64,000 bases of DNA from Pseudomonas moraviensis (GTDB lineage: Bacteria > Pseudomonadota > Gammaproteobacteria > Pseudomonadales > Pseudomonadaceae): the NCBI RefSeq assembly GCF_900105805.1, contig NZ_LT629788.1, positions 1,178,001-1,242,000 on the forward strand, read 5' to 3'. The notes beneath the pieces were generated by a model, which ran no database searches, was not told the origin of the DNA, and was given only the letters and a program-made list of their open reading frames with translations. The position numbers and the translations under genes are program-made. Each line of letters opens with the position of its first letter. The first letter of the stretch is position 1. This document shows, piece after piece, positions 50,007-57,999 of the stretch.

Positions 50007-51293
50007 ATGCTGCGCTTGTTCCTCGGACTGTTTCTGGTAATGACGGTGGGGCTGGTACTGGCTTTGCAGACCGTCGAACACACCTTCAACGCGTTGCTCG
50101 ACAGCCAGATGCAGGACTACAACCGTGAAGCCGTGCGCGGTCAGGCGTGGTCGCTGGTGGATCATCTGCAAGGCCGCCAGGGTGCCGAGCGTGAGCAGAA
50201 ACTCGATTCATTGCGCGCCCATTACGGTCTGTCGCTGAGTCTGGTCGAGGCCGATCAACTGGCCCTGACGCCGCAGGAAAAAGCCGAACTGGCGCGGAAT
50301 CTGTTGGTGATCCGCGACGATTACACGCAGTTCATCAGCAACATCGATGGCGGCTCGCAGTTGCTCAGCATCAAGTTGCCGCCCGAGCCGAGTCTGATGC
50401 CGTTCTATATCACGGCGGCGTACATGATGCTGGCGGTGTTGATCGGCATCGTGCTGTTTTTCTGGGTGCGGCCGCACTGGCGCGATCTGGAAAAGCTGCG
50501 GCTGGCCGCCGAGCGTTTCGGCGACAACGACCTGTCGGTGCGCATCCAGTTATCGCGGCGCTCGAATATCCGTGATCTGGCCGAGCACTTCAATTTGATG
50601 GCGGCGCGCATCGAGGGGCTGATCGCCAATCAGCGCGAACTGACCAATGCCGTTTCCCACGAATTACGCACACCGATCGCGCGGCTGTCGTTCGAACTCG
50701 ATCAGCTCAAACAGCAACCGGGCGCGAGCCAGAATCGCGAACTGATCGCCGACATGTATGCCGACCTCGGTGAACTGGAGGAAATGGTCTCGGAGTTGCT
50801 GACCTACGCCAGCCTGGAACACGGCGCGACGGTGATCAAACGGGAGAATGTTCACGCGGCCGACTGGCTCGACAGCGTTGTCGGCAGTGTGGCGCTGGAG
50901 GCCGAAGCGGCGGGGGTGCAGTTGTCGATCGGCGATTGCCGGGTCGACACCGTGAGCATCGAACCGCGGTTCATGGCGCGGGCGGTGATCAACCTGCTGC
51001 GCAACGCCATCCGCTACGCCGAGCAGCGCGTAGAGGTGTCCCTGCTGCGGAACGGCGATGACTATGAAGTGCGGGTCAGCGATGACGGGCCGGGCGTGCC
51101 GCTGCAAGGGCGGGAGAAAATCTTCGAACCGTTTTCGCGTCTGGATGCCAGCCGGGATCGACGTACGGGTGGATTTGGCTTGGGCCTGGCCTTGGTGCGG
51201 CGGGTGTCGCAGTCCCATGGCGGGCAGGTTGAGGTGGGTGACTCGGCGTGGGGTGGGGCGTTGTTCAGGATGACCTGGGCGCATCCGGATTGA
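50007..51293 (+). CDS. rstB: sensor histidine kinase, RstB-like
   Basis: A 428-residue inner-membrane kinase starting on the base after the rstA stop. Membrane segments at about 1-20 and 133-155 enclose a small periplasmic domain (HTFNALLDSQMQDYNREAVR). HAMP, then HisKA with the acceptor His in NAVSHELRTPIARLSFELDQ, and HATPase with NLLRNAIRYAE, DDGPGVPLQGREKIFEPFSR and GGFGLGLALVRRVSQSHGG. The sensory domain resembles RstB. Forms one operon with rstA; a REPIN follows. Confidence 0.9.
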   Translation: MLRLFLGLFLVMTVGLVLALQTVEHTFNALLDSQMQDYNREAVRGQAWSLVDHLQGRQGAEREQKLDSLRAHYGLSLSLVEADQLALTPQEKAELARNLLVIRDDYTQFISNIDGGSQLLSIKLPPEPSLMPFYITAAYMMLAVLIGIVLFFWVRPHWRDLEKLRLAAERFGDNDLSVRIQLSRRSNIRDLAEHFNLMAARIEGLIANQRELTNAVSHELRTPIARLSFELDQLKQQPGASQNRELIADMYADLGELEEMVSELLTYASLEHGATVIKRENVHAADWLDSVVGSVALEAEAAGVQLSIGDCRVDTVSIEPRFMARAVINLLRNAIRYAEQRVEVSLLRNGDDYEVRVSDDGPGVPLQGREKIFEPFSRLDASRDRRTGGFGLGLALVRRVSQSHGGQVEVGDSAWGGALFRMTWAHPD

Positions 51294-51311
51294 GTGATGT
51301 GCCTGAGCTGG

Positions 51312-51411
51312 CCCCTTGTAGGAGTGAGCCTGCTCGCGATAGCGCTAGGTCATTCAATGATGAGTCGACTGACACAACGCTATCGCGAGCAGGCTCACTC
51401 CTACAAGGGGC
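51312..51411. repeat. REPIN, type A
   Basis: Inverted pair of GTAGGAGTGAGCCTGCTCGC REPs with ATAGCGCT/AGCGTT extensions and a 33-bp loop, between the convergent rstB and GFA-family genes. Confidence 0.93.
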
Positions 51412-51416
51412 GGTGT

Positions 51417-51905
51417 TCAGCTAGTCAGGCCGAGCCGCTCATGCCACTGGGCAATGGACTCTTCGGGATACTCATCGAACTGCTGATCCTTAGCCTTGGC
51501 CTCGACCTCAACCCATGGCGCTTTCGAACCAAGCATCAGGTGCGTGTGTTCCGGCGGCACCGGCAGCGGCGTATCGATCGCCGAGGCGAATGGATGAATC
51601 AACTCTGGCCATTCCGGACTGAACAGCCACAAACCGCTGCCGCACAGCGAACAGAAGTGGCGCTCGGCGCTGCTGCGATGGGCGCGGTTGTCGCCTTCGG
51701 CTTTCATCTTCGCGTGATAGATGCTGATGTTTTTGCGCCCGCGAACCTTGAGGCTGGTCGCGTCGCCGCCGAGGTTGATCGCATAACCGCCGCCGCCCTG
51801 GGTCTTGCGGCAGATCGAGCAGTAGCAGCGTTGATAAGGGTAGGGGTGGACGCTGTCGAGGCTGAACGTGACTTCGCCGCAATGGCAGGAGCCTTCGAGG
51901 TGCAT
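51417..51905 (-). CDS. GFA-family (glutathione-dependent formaldehyde-activating-like) zinc protein
   Basis: A 162-residue protein with the CENP-V/GFA zinc fold. Zinc ligands: Cys7 and Cys9 (GSCHCGEV), Cys27, Cys29 and Cys32 (RCYCSICRKT), Cys85 and Cys88 (HFCSLCGSGLW). This full set predicts two zinc sites. Most members of this family have no proven activity, and the formaldehyde-activating label comes from a distant relative, so the function should be left open. Convergent with rstB; monocistronic. Confidence 0.88.
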   Translation of the reverse strand: MHLEGSCHCGEVTFSLDSVHPYPYQRCYCSICRKTQGGGGYAINLGGDATSLKVRGRKNISIYHAKMKAEGDNRAHRSSAERHFCSLCGSGLWLFSPEWPELIHPFASAIDTPLPVPPEHTHLMLGSKAPWVEVEAKAKDQQFDEYPEESIAQWHERLGLTS

Positions 51906-52044
51906 GGTGCTCTCCCGTGTCTGAATGGTCCGGTTCAGCCTAGAACACTTTGCGCAGCGCTTGCCGGTGTGATGCGACCGGCGGGCGCAGCGTCTAGCCC
52001 CAGTGTCCCCGCGATCCCATGGGGCGAGACTTTCGGAACCCGGC

Positions 52045-52953
52045 ATGCAAGCGCTGTTGAACGAGATCCTTGACGCCGTCCGGCCCCTGATCGGGCAGGG
52101 CAAGGTCGCTGACTATATTCCCGCCCTCGGCACGGTGCCGGCCAACCAATTGGGCATCGCCGTGTACGGCAATGACGGCGAAATGTACTTTGCTGGGGAC
52201 GCTGAAACGCCGTTCTCGGTGCAGAGTATTTCCAAGGTCTTCAGCCTGGTGCAGGCCATCGATCATTCCGGCGAGGCGATCTGGGAACGGCTTGGTCATG
52301 AGCCTTCCGGCCAGCCGTTCAACTCGCTGGTGCAACTGGAATTCGAGCGCGGCCGCCCGCGCAATCCGTTCATCAATGCCGGGGCGCTGGTGATCTGCGA
52401 CATCAATCAGTCGCGCTTCGCCGCGCCGACGTTGTCGATGCGTGATTTTGTCCGGCGTCTGTCCGGCAATCCGCAAATCATGATCGACGGCAAGGTCGCC
52501 GACTCCGAATACCAGCACCGCGCGCGCAATGCGGCGATGGCCTATCTGATGCAGTCGTTCGGCAATTTTCACAACGACGTCGAAGCGGTGTTGCGCAGCT
52601 ATTTCAGCCACTGCGCGCTGCGGATGAATTGCATCGATCTGGCCCGGGCGTTCTGCTTTCTGGCCAATGACGGTTTCTGCAAACACAGCGGCGAGCAGAT
52701 CCTCACGCGCCGCCAGACCCAGCAGGTCAACTCGATCATGGCTACCAGCGGTTTGTATGACGAAGCGGGCAACTTCGCCTATCGCGTCGGTCTGCCGGGC
52801 AAGAGCGGGGTGGGCGGCGGGATCGTCGCGGTAGTGCCGGGGCAATTTACGGTATGCGTGTGGTCGCCGGAATTGAATGCGGCCGGCAATTCGCTGGCGG
52901 GGATGGCGGCGCTGGAGTTGCTGAGCTCAAGGATTGGCTGGTCCGTCTTCTGA
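52045..52953 (+). CDS. glsB: glutaminase
   Basis: A 302-residue serine-dependent beta-lactamase-like enzyme converting glutamine to glutamate and ammonia. Catalytic Ser61-x-x-Lys64 (FSVQSISKVFSL). Family motifs: RPRNPFINAGALVICDI, DSEYQHRARNAAMAYLM, CIDLARAFCFLANDG and VGLPGKSGVGGGIVAVVPG (each within 20 residues). N terminus MQALLNEILDAVRPLIGQGK and length match the GlsB group. The start at 52045 is used; longer in-frame codons upstream are not family-like. Monocistronic, followed by a REPIN. Confidence 0.94.
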   Translation: MQALLNEILDAVRPLIGQGKVADYIPALGTVPANQLGIAVYGNDGEMYFAGDAETPFSVQSISKVFSLVQAIDHSGEAIWERLGHEPSGQPFNSLVQLEFERGRPRNPFINAGALVICDINQSRFAAPTLSMRDFVRRLSGNPQIMIDGKVADSEYQHRARNAAMAYLMQSFGNFHNDVEAVLRSYFSHCALRMNCIDLARAFCFLANDGFCKHSGEQILTRRQTQQVNSIMATSGLYDEAGNFAYRVGLPGKSGVGGGIVAVVPGQFTVCVWSPELNAAGNSLAGMAALELLSSRIGWSVF

Positions 52954-52965
52954 AACTCACACAGT

Positions 52966-53062
52966 CCCCTTGTAGGAGTGAGCCTGCTCGCGATAGCGGT
53001 ATGCCAGACAAAATAATGTCGACTTGTCTACCGCTATCGCGAGCAGGCTCACTCCTACAAGG
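52966..53062. repeat. REPIN, type A
   Basis: Inverted GTAGGAGTGAGCCTGCTCGC pair with ATAGCGGT extensions, 25-bp loop. TTTTTT directly after the right arm makes it usable as a terminator for glsB. Confidence 0.93.
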
Positions 53063-53145
53063 TTTTTTCGGTGGATTGAAGAGGTGTATTTCAGCCAGTA
53101 ATCCGCTACATTTTCCGGCCGCCCTCTGCATGGTGAATCCGCTTC

Positions 53146-54648
53146 ATGTCTCTTGCGCTCGAACGTCTAGTCGCTGGCACGCCGATCCCTTTCGCTGGTA
53201 ACCGCGTCACCGTGGTCAGCCCCGAACTGGCTGCGCGGTTTCAGCCCGGTGACCATTTGCTGGTCGAGCAGGTGAGTGGCGAGTTGTTGCTGATCCCCGT
53301 GGCCGATCAACAGGCCGCTTCTGTGGCAATCGAGCGTGCGGCAGCGGCATTCACTGCGTTGTCGGCGGTGTCCGATGAAGCCATCAGCCAGTTTTTCGAC
53401 CTGTTTGCCCAGCGCCTGGAAAATCCTGAGTGCTGGACGCAGATCGAAGCCGCCAATCGCGCCGACATCGAACGGGCCAAGGCACGCGGTCGCTCGACCA
53501 CTCGCTTGCTCGCTGATGAGCGGATGCGCCGCGACATGATCGCCGGCCTGCGCGCCTGGCGTGATGCGCCACCGACGCGCGGCAAGGTGATCAGCAGCGT
53601 CGAACATGACGGCTGGAAGGTCGAACAGGTGGTCTCGCCGCTGGGCATCGTCGCGTTTGTCTTCGAAGGCCGGCCCAACGTATTTGCCGACGCCGCCGGG
53701 GTGCTGCGCACCGGCAACACCGCAGTACTGCGCATCGGCAGCGATGCATTGGGCACTGCACAAGCCATCGTCACTCACGCGCTGAATCCAGCACTGGCCG
53801 AAGCCGGCTTACCGGTTGGCGCGGTGTCATTGGTGGAAAGCGTCAATCATGCCGCCGGTTGGGCGATGTTCGCCGATCGGCGTCTGTCGTTGGCCGTGGC
53901 GCGCGGTTCGGGCCGGGCGGTCAGTCAGTTGGGCAGCATCGCCCAGCAGGCCGGCACCGCCGTCAGCCTGCACGGCACCGGCGGTGCATGGCTGATTGCC
54001 GACCGTGATGCCGACGCCACGCGCTTCGCGGCAGTGGTGCGCAACTCGCTGGACCGCAAGGTCTGCAACACCTTGAACGTCTGCCTGATCCAGCGTGAAC
54101 GTGCCGCCGAACTGGTGCCGCTGTTTCTCGATGCCTTGAAAGATGCCGGCACTGCGCGCGGTCAAGGCTGCAAGTTGCACATCGTCGAGGGCAGTGAAAG
54201 CTGCTTGCGAGGCGAATGGCAAAACGCGACGGTCGAGGTTTATCGCGCCGAGGGTTACCGGACCGAGGCACTGGCCGAATCCTTGCCTGAATCGGACCTG
54301 GGCCGTGAGTGGGAATGGGAAGAAACTCCGGAGGTCAGCCTGATGATCGTCGAGGATCTGAATCAGGCCATTACGCTGTTCAACCGCTACAGCCCGCAAT
54401 TCACCGTGTCCTTGATCAGCGAGGATGCGGCGGTTCAGGAACGCTTCTACAACGCAGTGAACGCGCCGTTCGTGGGCAACGGCATCACTCGTTGGGTGGA
54501 TGGCCAGTACGCACTGAACAAGCCGGAACTGGGCCTTTCGAATTGGGAGAGCGGCAGGCTGTTTGCGCGCAGTGCGATTCTTTCCGGTGATGGCGTGTTT
54601 ACAGTGCGCAGCCGGATGACTCAGATTGATCTCACGGTGAAACGCTGA
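53146..54648 (+). CDS. glutamate-5-semialdehyde dehydrogenase-like (ProA paralogue)
   Basis: A 500-residue aldehyde dehydrogenase superfamily protein of the ProA/gamma-glutamyl-phosphate reductase branch. The central part (VISPLGIVAFVFEGRPNVFA-like, VLRTGNTAVLRIGSDALGTA) and the nucleophile region SLDRKVCNTLNVCLI, with the Cys expected for catalysis, are clear, and WVDGQYALNKPELGLSNWES resembles the C terminus of ProA. It is about 80 residues longer than housekeeping ProA, the extra being an N-terminal segment (MSLALERLVAGTPIPFAGNR). It is therefore probably a specialised paralogue, not the proline-pathway enzyme. No proB is adjacent. Confidence 0.78.
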   Translation: MSLALERLVAGTPIPFAGNRVTVVSPELAARFQPGDHLLVEQVSGELLLIPVADQQAASVAIERAAAAFTALSAVSDEAISQFFDLFAQRLENPECWTQIEAANRADIERAKARGRSTTRLLADERMRRDMIAGLRAWRDAPPTRGKVISSVEHDGWKVEQVVSPLGIVAFVFEGRPNVFADAAGVLRTGNTAVLRIGSDALGTAQAIVTHALNPALAEAGLPVGAVSLVESVNHAAGWAMFADRRLSLAVARGSGRAVSQLGSIAQQAGTAVSLHGTGGAWLIADRDADATRFAAVVRNSLDRKVCNTLNVCLIQRERAAELVPLFLDALKDAGTARGQGCKLHIVEGSESCLRGEWQNATVEVYRAEGYRTEALAESLPESDLGREWEWEETPEVSLMIVEDLNQAITLFNRYSPQFTVSLISEDAAVQERFYNAVNAPFVGNGITRWVDGQYALNKPELGLSNWESGRLFARSAILSGDGVFTVRSRMTQIDLTVKR

Positions 54649-54668
54649 CTGAAATCCGGACCGCGCCG

Positions 54669-54753
54669 TGTAGGAGCTGCCGAAGGTTGCGATCTTTTGA
54701 TTTTGGGTAGAAATCAAGATCAAAGGATCGCAGCCTTCGGCAGCTCCTACAGG
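54669..54753. repeat. REPIN, type B
   Basis: GTAGGAGCTGCCGAAGGTTG and its inverted partner GCAGCCTTCGGCAGCTCCTA are separated by an AT-rich loop. It belongs to the same REP family as the tandem array at 8.4-9.4 kb; one base differs in the left arm (GGTTG for GGCTG). Confidence 0.93.
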
Positions 54754-54759
54754 GGCGGG

Positions 54760-55419
54760 TCAGGCAGCGTGGCTGGCTTGCGCGCTGATCGCGCAAGTCG
54801 TGGGTTGCTCCGCCAGCGGCACAAAGGTGCGGCGATCCGATGTCAATGCGTCAATCGAACCGGTCTCGATGTCATACACCCAGCCATGCAGATTCAGCCG
54901 ACCTTGCTCCTGGGCCAGGCGCACGCTCGGATGGGTCTGGATGTTCGCCAGTTGCGCGATGACGTTCTCGCGCACCATCGAACTCAACTTCGCCGCATCG
55001 CTGCCATGCGTGCGCGCTTCGTTCATTACCTTCGCCGACTCGGCATGCTGCAACCAACCGCTGACGGCGGGCAGGTGATCCATGCATTTGCACTGGGCAA
55101 TCGCCGTCATTGCGCCGCAATCGGAGTGGCCGCAAATCACGATATCGCTCACACCCAGCACCGCCACTGCATACTCCACCGTCGCCGAGACGCCGCCTGG
55201 GTGCGGGCTGTAGGAGGGCACGATATTGCCGGCGTTGCGGATCACGAACAGTTCGCCGGGCTCTTGCTGGGTCAGCAGCTCCGGCACCACACGGCTGTCG
55301 GAACAGGTGATGAACAGCGTGCCGGGTTGTTGCGTGGTCGCCAGGTGTTTGAACAGTTCGCTGCGTTGCGGGAAAGCTTCGTTCTGGAATTTCAGGAAGC
55401 CGTCGATCAGGGCTTTCAT
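54760..55419 (-). CDS. cynT: beta-class carbonic anhydrase (cyanate cluster)
   Basis: A 219-residue beta-carbonic anhydrase. Zinc ligands Cys39, Asp41 with Arg43 (FITCSDSRVVPELL), His98 and Cys101 (VICGHSDCGAM). In cyanate operons this enzyme keeps bicarbonate supplied, the co-substrate of cyanase. The start at 55419 has AGAGGA upstream. It lies 56 bp downstream of cynS on the same strand, an order reversed from the E. coli cynTS operon. The symbol rests mainly on context; the sequence alone would also fit a general Can enzyme. Confidence 0.9.
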   Translation of the reverse strand: MKALIDGFLKFQNEAFPQRSELFKHLATTQQPGTLFITCSDSRVVPELLTQQEPGELFVIRNAGNIVPSYSPHPGGVSATVEYAVAVLGVSDIVICGHSDCGAMTAIAQCKCMDHLPAVSGWLQHAESAKVMNEARTHGSDAAKLSSMVRENVIAQLANIQTHPSVRLAQEQGRLNLHGWVYDIETGSIDALTSDRRTFVPLAEQPTTCAISAQASHAA

Positions 55420-55475
55420 GGGCGTGTCCTCTTGGCAGAAATCGGATGGCCCGCACAAGGTGCGGGCCGGGCGCG

Positions 55476-55943
55476 TCAGAACGGACGCAGTGGCAGGAAC
55501 TTGCCGTCGAGGGTGACCACGGCGCGGGAGCCGCCTTCCGGGTCTTCGACTTTCTTGATGTCCAGTTTGAAGTTGATCGCGCTGATGATGCCGTCGCCGA
55601 ATTGCTCATGCACCAGCGCCTTGAGCGTGGTGCCGTAGATCTGGATCATCTCGTAAAAACGGTAGATGGTCGGGTCGGTGGGCACGCCGCTGAGGCTGCC
55701 ACGCAGAGGAATGATCTGCAGAGCGGCAATGTCATCAGCGGTCAGTTCGAGCTTGTCACCCACCACTTGGGCAGCGCTTTGCGGCAGCGGATGCTGACCG
55801 AGGAGGGCCGCTGTGACGTAGGCCAGGCTGAGGCCGGTGTCGTCGGCGAGATCCTGCCACGACAGATCTTTTTTCGCCTTGGCGTCGAGAACGCGAGTAG
55901 TCAGGGCCAGGCTGTTGTCGTTGTAGGCGTGGGACTGTTGCAT
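55476..55943 (-). CDS. cynS: cyanate hydratase (cyanase)
   Basis: A 155-residue enzyme that converts cyanate and bicarbonate to ammonia and carbon dioxide (via carbamate). The active-site triad Arg95, Glu98 and Ser121 is present (YRFYEMIQIYGTTLKALVHE, then GDGIISAINF), one residue offset from E. coli CynS. The N-terminal POU-like domain (AKKDLSWQDLADDTGLSLAY) and ending DGKFLPLRPF are canonical. AAGGAGTG sits 6 bases before the ATG. First gene of the cynS-cynT unit, divergent from cynR. Confidence 0.96.
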   Translation of the reverse strand: MQQSHAYNDNSLALTTRVLDAKAKKDLSWQDLADDTGLSLAYVTAALLGQHPLPQSAAQVVGDKLELTADDIAALQIIPLRGSLSGVPTDPTIYRFYEMIQIYGTTLKALVHEQFGDGIISAINFKLDIKKVEDPEGGSRAVVTLDGKFLPLRPF

Positions 55944-55998
55944 GGTGTCACTCCTTTCAAGGGGTTGGCTTGCTGTGTGGGGGCAATCTTGCGCCGGC

Positions 55999-56057
55999 CC
56001 ATCCATAGCGTCCAAGACCCATATACAATGCTGCGCATAAGCCCTGCCTATAGATGG
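55999..56057. promoter_or_regulatory. cynR-cynS divergent promoter region with inverted motif
   Basis: CCATCCATAG (55999-56008) and CTATAGATGG (56048-56057) form an imperfect inverted pair in the 121-bp gap between the divergent cynS and cynR genes. TATACAAT and CATAAG hexamers lie between them. A LysR-type regulator such as CynR would be expected to bind here; which of the motifs is bound is not certain. Confidence 0.4.
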
Positions 56058-56064
56058 TGTGCCC

Positions 56065-56937
56065 ATGCTGTTGCGACATTTGCGTTATCTGCTGGCAGTA
56101 GCCGATCACGGTGGTTTCACCCGCGCCGCCGAAGCGCTGCATGTCTCGCAGCCGACGCTGTCGCAGCAGATACGCCAATTGGAAGAGACCCTCGGGGTGA
56201 GTCTGTTCGATCGCACCTCGCGCACAGTGAAGCCGACGGATGCCGGTGCGGCCTACATCGAATGCGCGCGGCGCGTGATGGTGGAGCTGGAGGCTGGGCA
56301 GCGCGCGTTGCACGATGTGAAGGATTTGTCCCGGGGCACCCTGCGCCTGGCGATGACGCCGACGTTCATGGCGTATCTGGTCGGGCCGTTGGTGCGTGAT
56401 TACCGGGCACGGTTTCCCGGAATTCATCTGGAAATCTTCGAACTGTCGATGGATGACATCGAGGCCGGCCTCGCCGATGACTCGCTGGATGTCGCGATCG
56501 CGTTTACGCCGGTGCGCAATGCCGAGATTGAATGCCTGCCGGCATTTACCGAGACGCTGGGGATCATGGTCGGGCCTGGGCATCCGCTGTACGACAGCCC
56601 TTCGGCGATGACGCCGACGGACGTCGCTTCACTGGATTTCGCCTTGCTGGCCCCGGGCTTCATCACGCGGTTATCGGTGGATGAGTATTTCCATCAGCAC
56701 GGGATTACGCCGCAGGTGCGGATCGAGGTGAATTCGGTGAGTACTTTGCTGGAAGTGGTGCGGCATTCCCCGCTGGCCACGATGTTGCCGGAAGCGATTG
56801 CCAGCGAAGACCGCGCACTGCGCCGGTTGCGTGTCGAAGGGGAGGCGCCACAGCGGGGCGCGGCGTTGTTGCGGCGCAGGAATAATTACCACAGTGCGGC
56901 GGCGCTGGCGTTTGTGGAATTGGTGCTGGAACTATAG
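56065..56937 (+). CDS. cynR: LysR-family regulator, CynR-like
   Basis: A 290-residue regulator. The winged HTH (LLRHLRYLLAVADHGGFTRA, LHVSQPTLSQQIRQLEETLG, LFDRTSRTVKPTDAGAAYIE) is followed by an effector domain (GTLRLAMTPTFMAYLVGPLV, DSLDVAIAFTPVRNAEIECL). The N-terminal MLLRHLRYL and place, divergent from cyanase, indicate CynR, the cyanate-responsive activator. GTG 56059 is an alternative start. Followed by a REPIN. Confidence 0.9.
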   Translation: MLLRHLRYLLAVADHGGFTRAAEALHVSQPTLSQQIRQLEETLGVSLFDRTSRTVKPTDAGAAYIECARRVMVELEAGQRALHDVKDLSRGTLRLAMTPTFMAYLVGPLVRDYRARFPGIHLEIFELSMDDIEAGLADDSLDVAIAFTPVRNAEIECLPAFTETLGIMVGPGHPLYDSPSAMTPTDVASLDFALLAPGFITRLSVDEYFHQHGITPQVRIEVNSVSTLLEVVRHSPLATMLPEAIASEDRALRRLRVEGEAPQRGAALLRRRNNYHSAAALAFVELVLEL

Positions 56938-56956
56938 GGGCACAAGGCAACGCTAT

Positions 56957-57049
56957 CCCTGTAGGAGTGAGCCTGCTCGCGATAGCGGTGTGTCAGTTAG
57001 AAGGCGTGTCTGAATAACCGCTATCGCGAGCAGGCTCACTCCTACAGGG
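56957..57049. repeat. REPIN, type A
   Basis: Inverted GTAGGAGTGAGCCTGCTCGC pair, both with ATAGCGGT, loop of about 25 bp, downstream of cynR. Confidence 0.93.
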
Positions 57050-57070
57050 CTATGCGCTGAATTCGGGATG

Positions 57071-57108
57071 TAAAAAAGGGCCTGCTCCAAATCGGAAGCA
57101 GGCCCTTC
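57071..57108 (-). terminator. rho-independent terminator for the minus-strand hypothetical gene
   Basis: On the minus strand AAGGGCCTGCTTCC pairs imperfectly with GGAGCAGGCCCTT and is followed by TTTT, 19 bp beyond the stop at 57127. Confidence 0.85.
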
Positions 57109-57126
57109 AGTCAAATAATCTACAAC

Positions 57127-57456
57127 TCAATAAAACCGATCAATCACCCGAACTTCATTGTTGTTCTGCATCGAGTCCCACGCCTGTTTCAGCGTCTGCA
57201 GTACATTGCCAATGAAGTCCTTGTCGGCCGCAGCCTTCTTGCCGACATAACCATGGCCGCGGCGGTACATCTTCAGGCGGGCCAGCAGGTTCTGGTGGTT
57301 GCGGTCGAATTCTTCTTCGCCAGCGTGGGGCGACAGGCAGTCGATGTGCACCTGGCCCGATTTGCTGATCCAGAGAATATGGCTGTCGTGGCTGTCTTTC
57401 TGCGCCGCGAACATACGAGCCAGTTCTTCGATGGTGGGTTGATTGTTCAGATTCAT
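57127..57456 (-). CDS. conserved hypothetical protein, 109 residues
   Basis: Starts at an ATG with AAGGGG upstream. The sequence (PTIEELARMFAAQKDSHDSH, ILWISKSGQVHIDCLSPHAG, RGHGYVGKKAAADKDFIGNV, LQTLKQAWDSMQNNN) is one I associate with conserved Pseudomonas proteins without a function. A helix-strand-helix layout, no signal peptide, no membrane segment. A clear terminator follows, so it is a complete single-gene unit. Confidence 0.75.
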   Translation of the reverse strand: MNLNNQPTIEELARMFAAQKDSHDSHILWISKSGQVHIDCLSPHAGEEEFDRNHQNLLARLKMYRRGHGYVGKKAAADKDFIGNVLQTLKQAWDSMQNNNEVRVIDRFY

Positions 57457-57631
57457 TGTTATGCCCCTTGACCAGTCTGGTGATCTTTCAAAGTTGATTC
57501 GCTAATACAGGTAGCCCATCGGTTAGTTGATCCCTGGCACCGAAACCAGGACGTCAGCGCTCGCCCGTGTGGAGTACGGGGTCGTGCATCTGTTGCATGT
57601 AGTCGTGTTGAATAACTGCTACGCAATAGCG

Positions 57632-57966
57632 TCACAACGAGGAGAAGCAGCGAAAACCGGGAGGCTCCTTGACGACATATCCAGTGTCGGCCACAAGCGT
57701 CTTGAGAATTTTCGCCAGCGCTTCTCGTCCTTGTACTGGACGTTCAGGCCAGGTCAGCTTCTTCAATCTGCCTTGTGGGCAGCGTGTATCCGGAAAAAAC
57801 AACTCGGCGGTCAGACGAGTTTGCTCAAGCGTGTTACCAGTGCTCCCGATCGGGGAACGTCTTCATCATGCAAAAGCAAAACGATGCCGTCAACGGTTTT
57901 GTAGTGATTATTTTCAAGCACTACATATTGTCGGACAAAGCCATTTTGGAATGAGAAAACAACCGT
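57632..57966 (-). pseudogene. frameshifted gene remnant
   Basis: Read leftward, one frame (57966-57811) gives VVFSFQNGFVRQYVVLENNH, YKTVDGIVLLLHDEDVPRSG, ALVTRLSKLV and stops. An overlapping second frame continues to 57632 as RLTAELFFPDTRCPQGRLKK, LTWPERPVQGREALAKILKT, LVADTGYVVKEPPGFRCFSS. The two joined make a protein-like sequence broken by one frameshift near 57820. No ATG opens the first frame. Base composition is AT-richer at its 5' end than the neighbours. Family not recognised. The surrounding 57457-57999 region holds no intact gene. Confidence 0.42.
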
Positions 57967-57999
57967 TCAAGCAACGTAGAGACAGGAACCGCGATGGAT

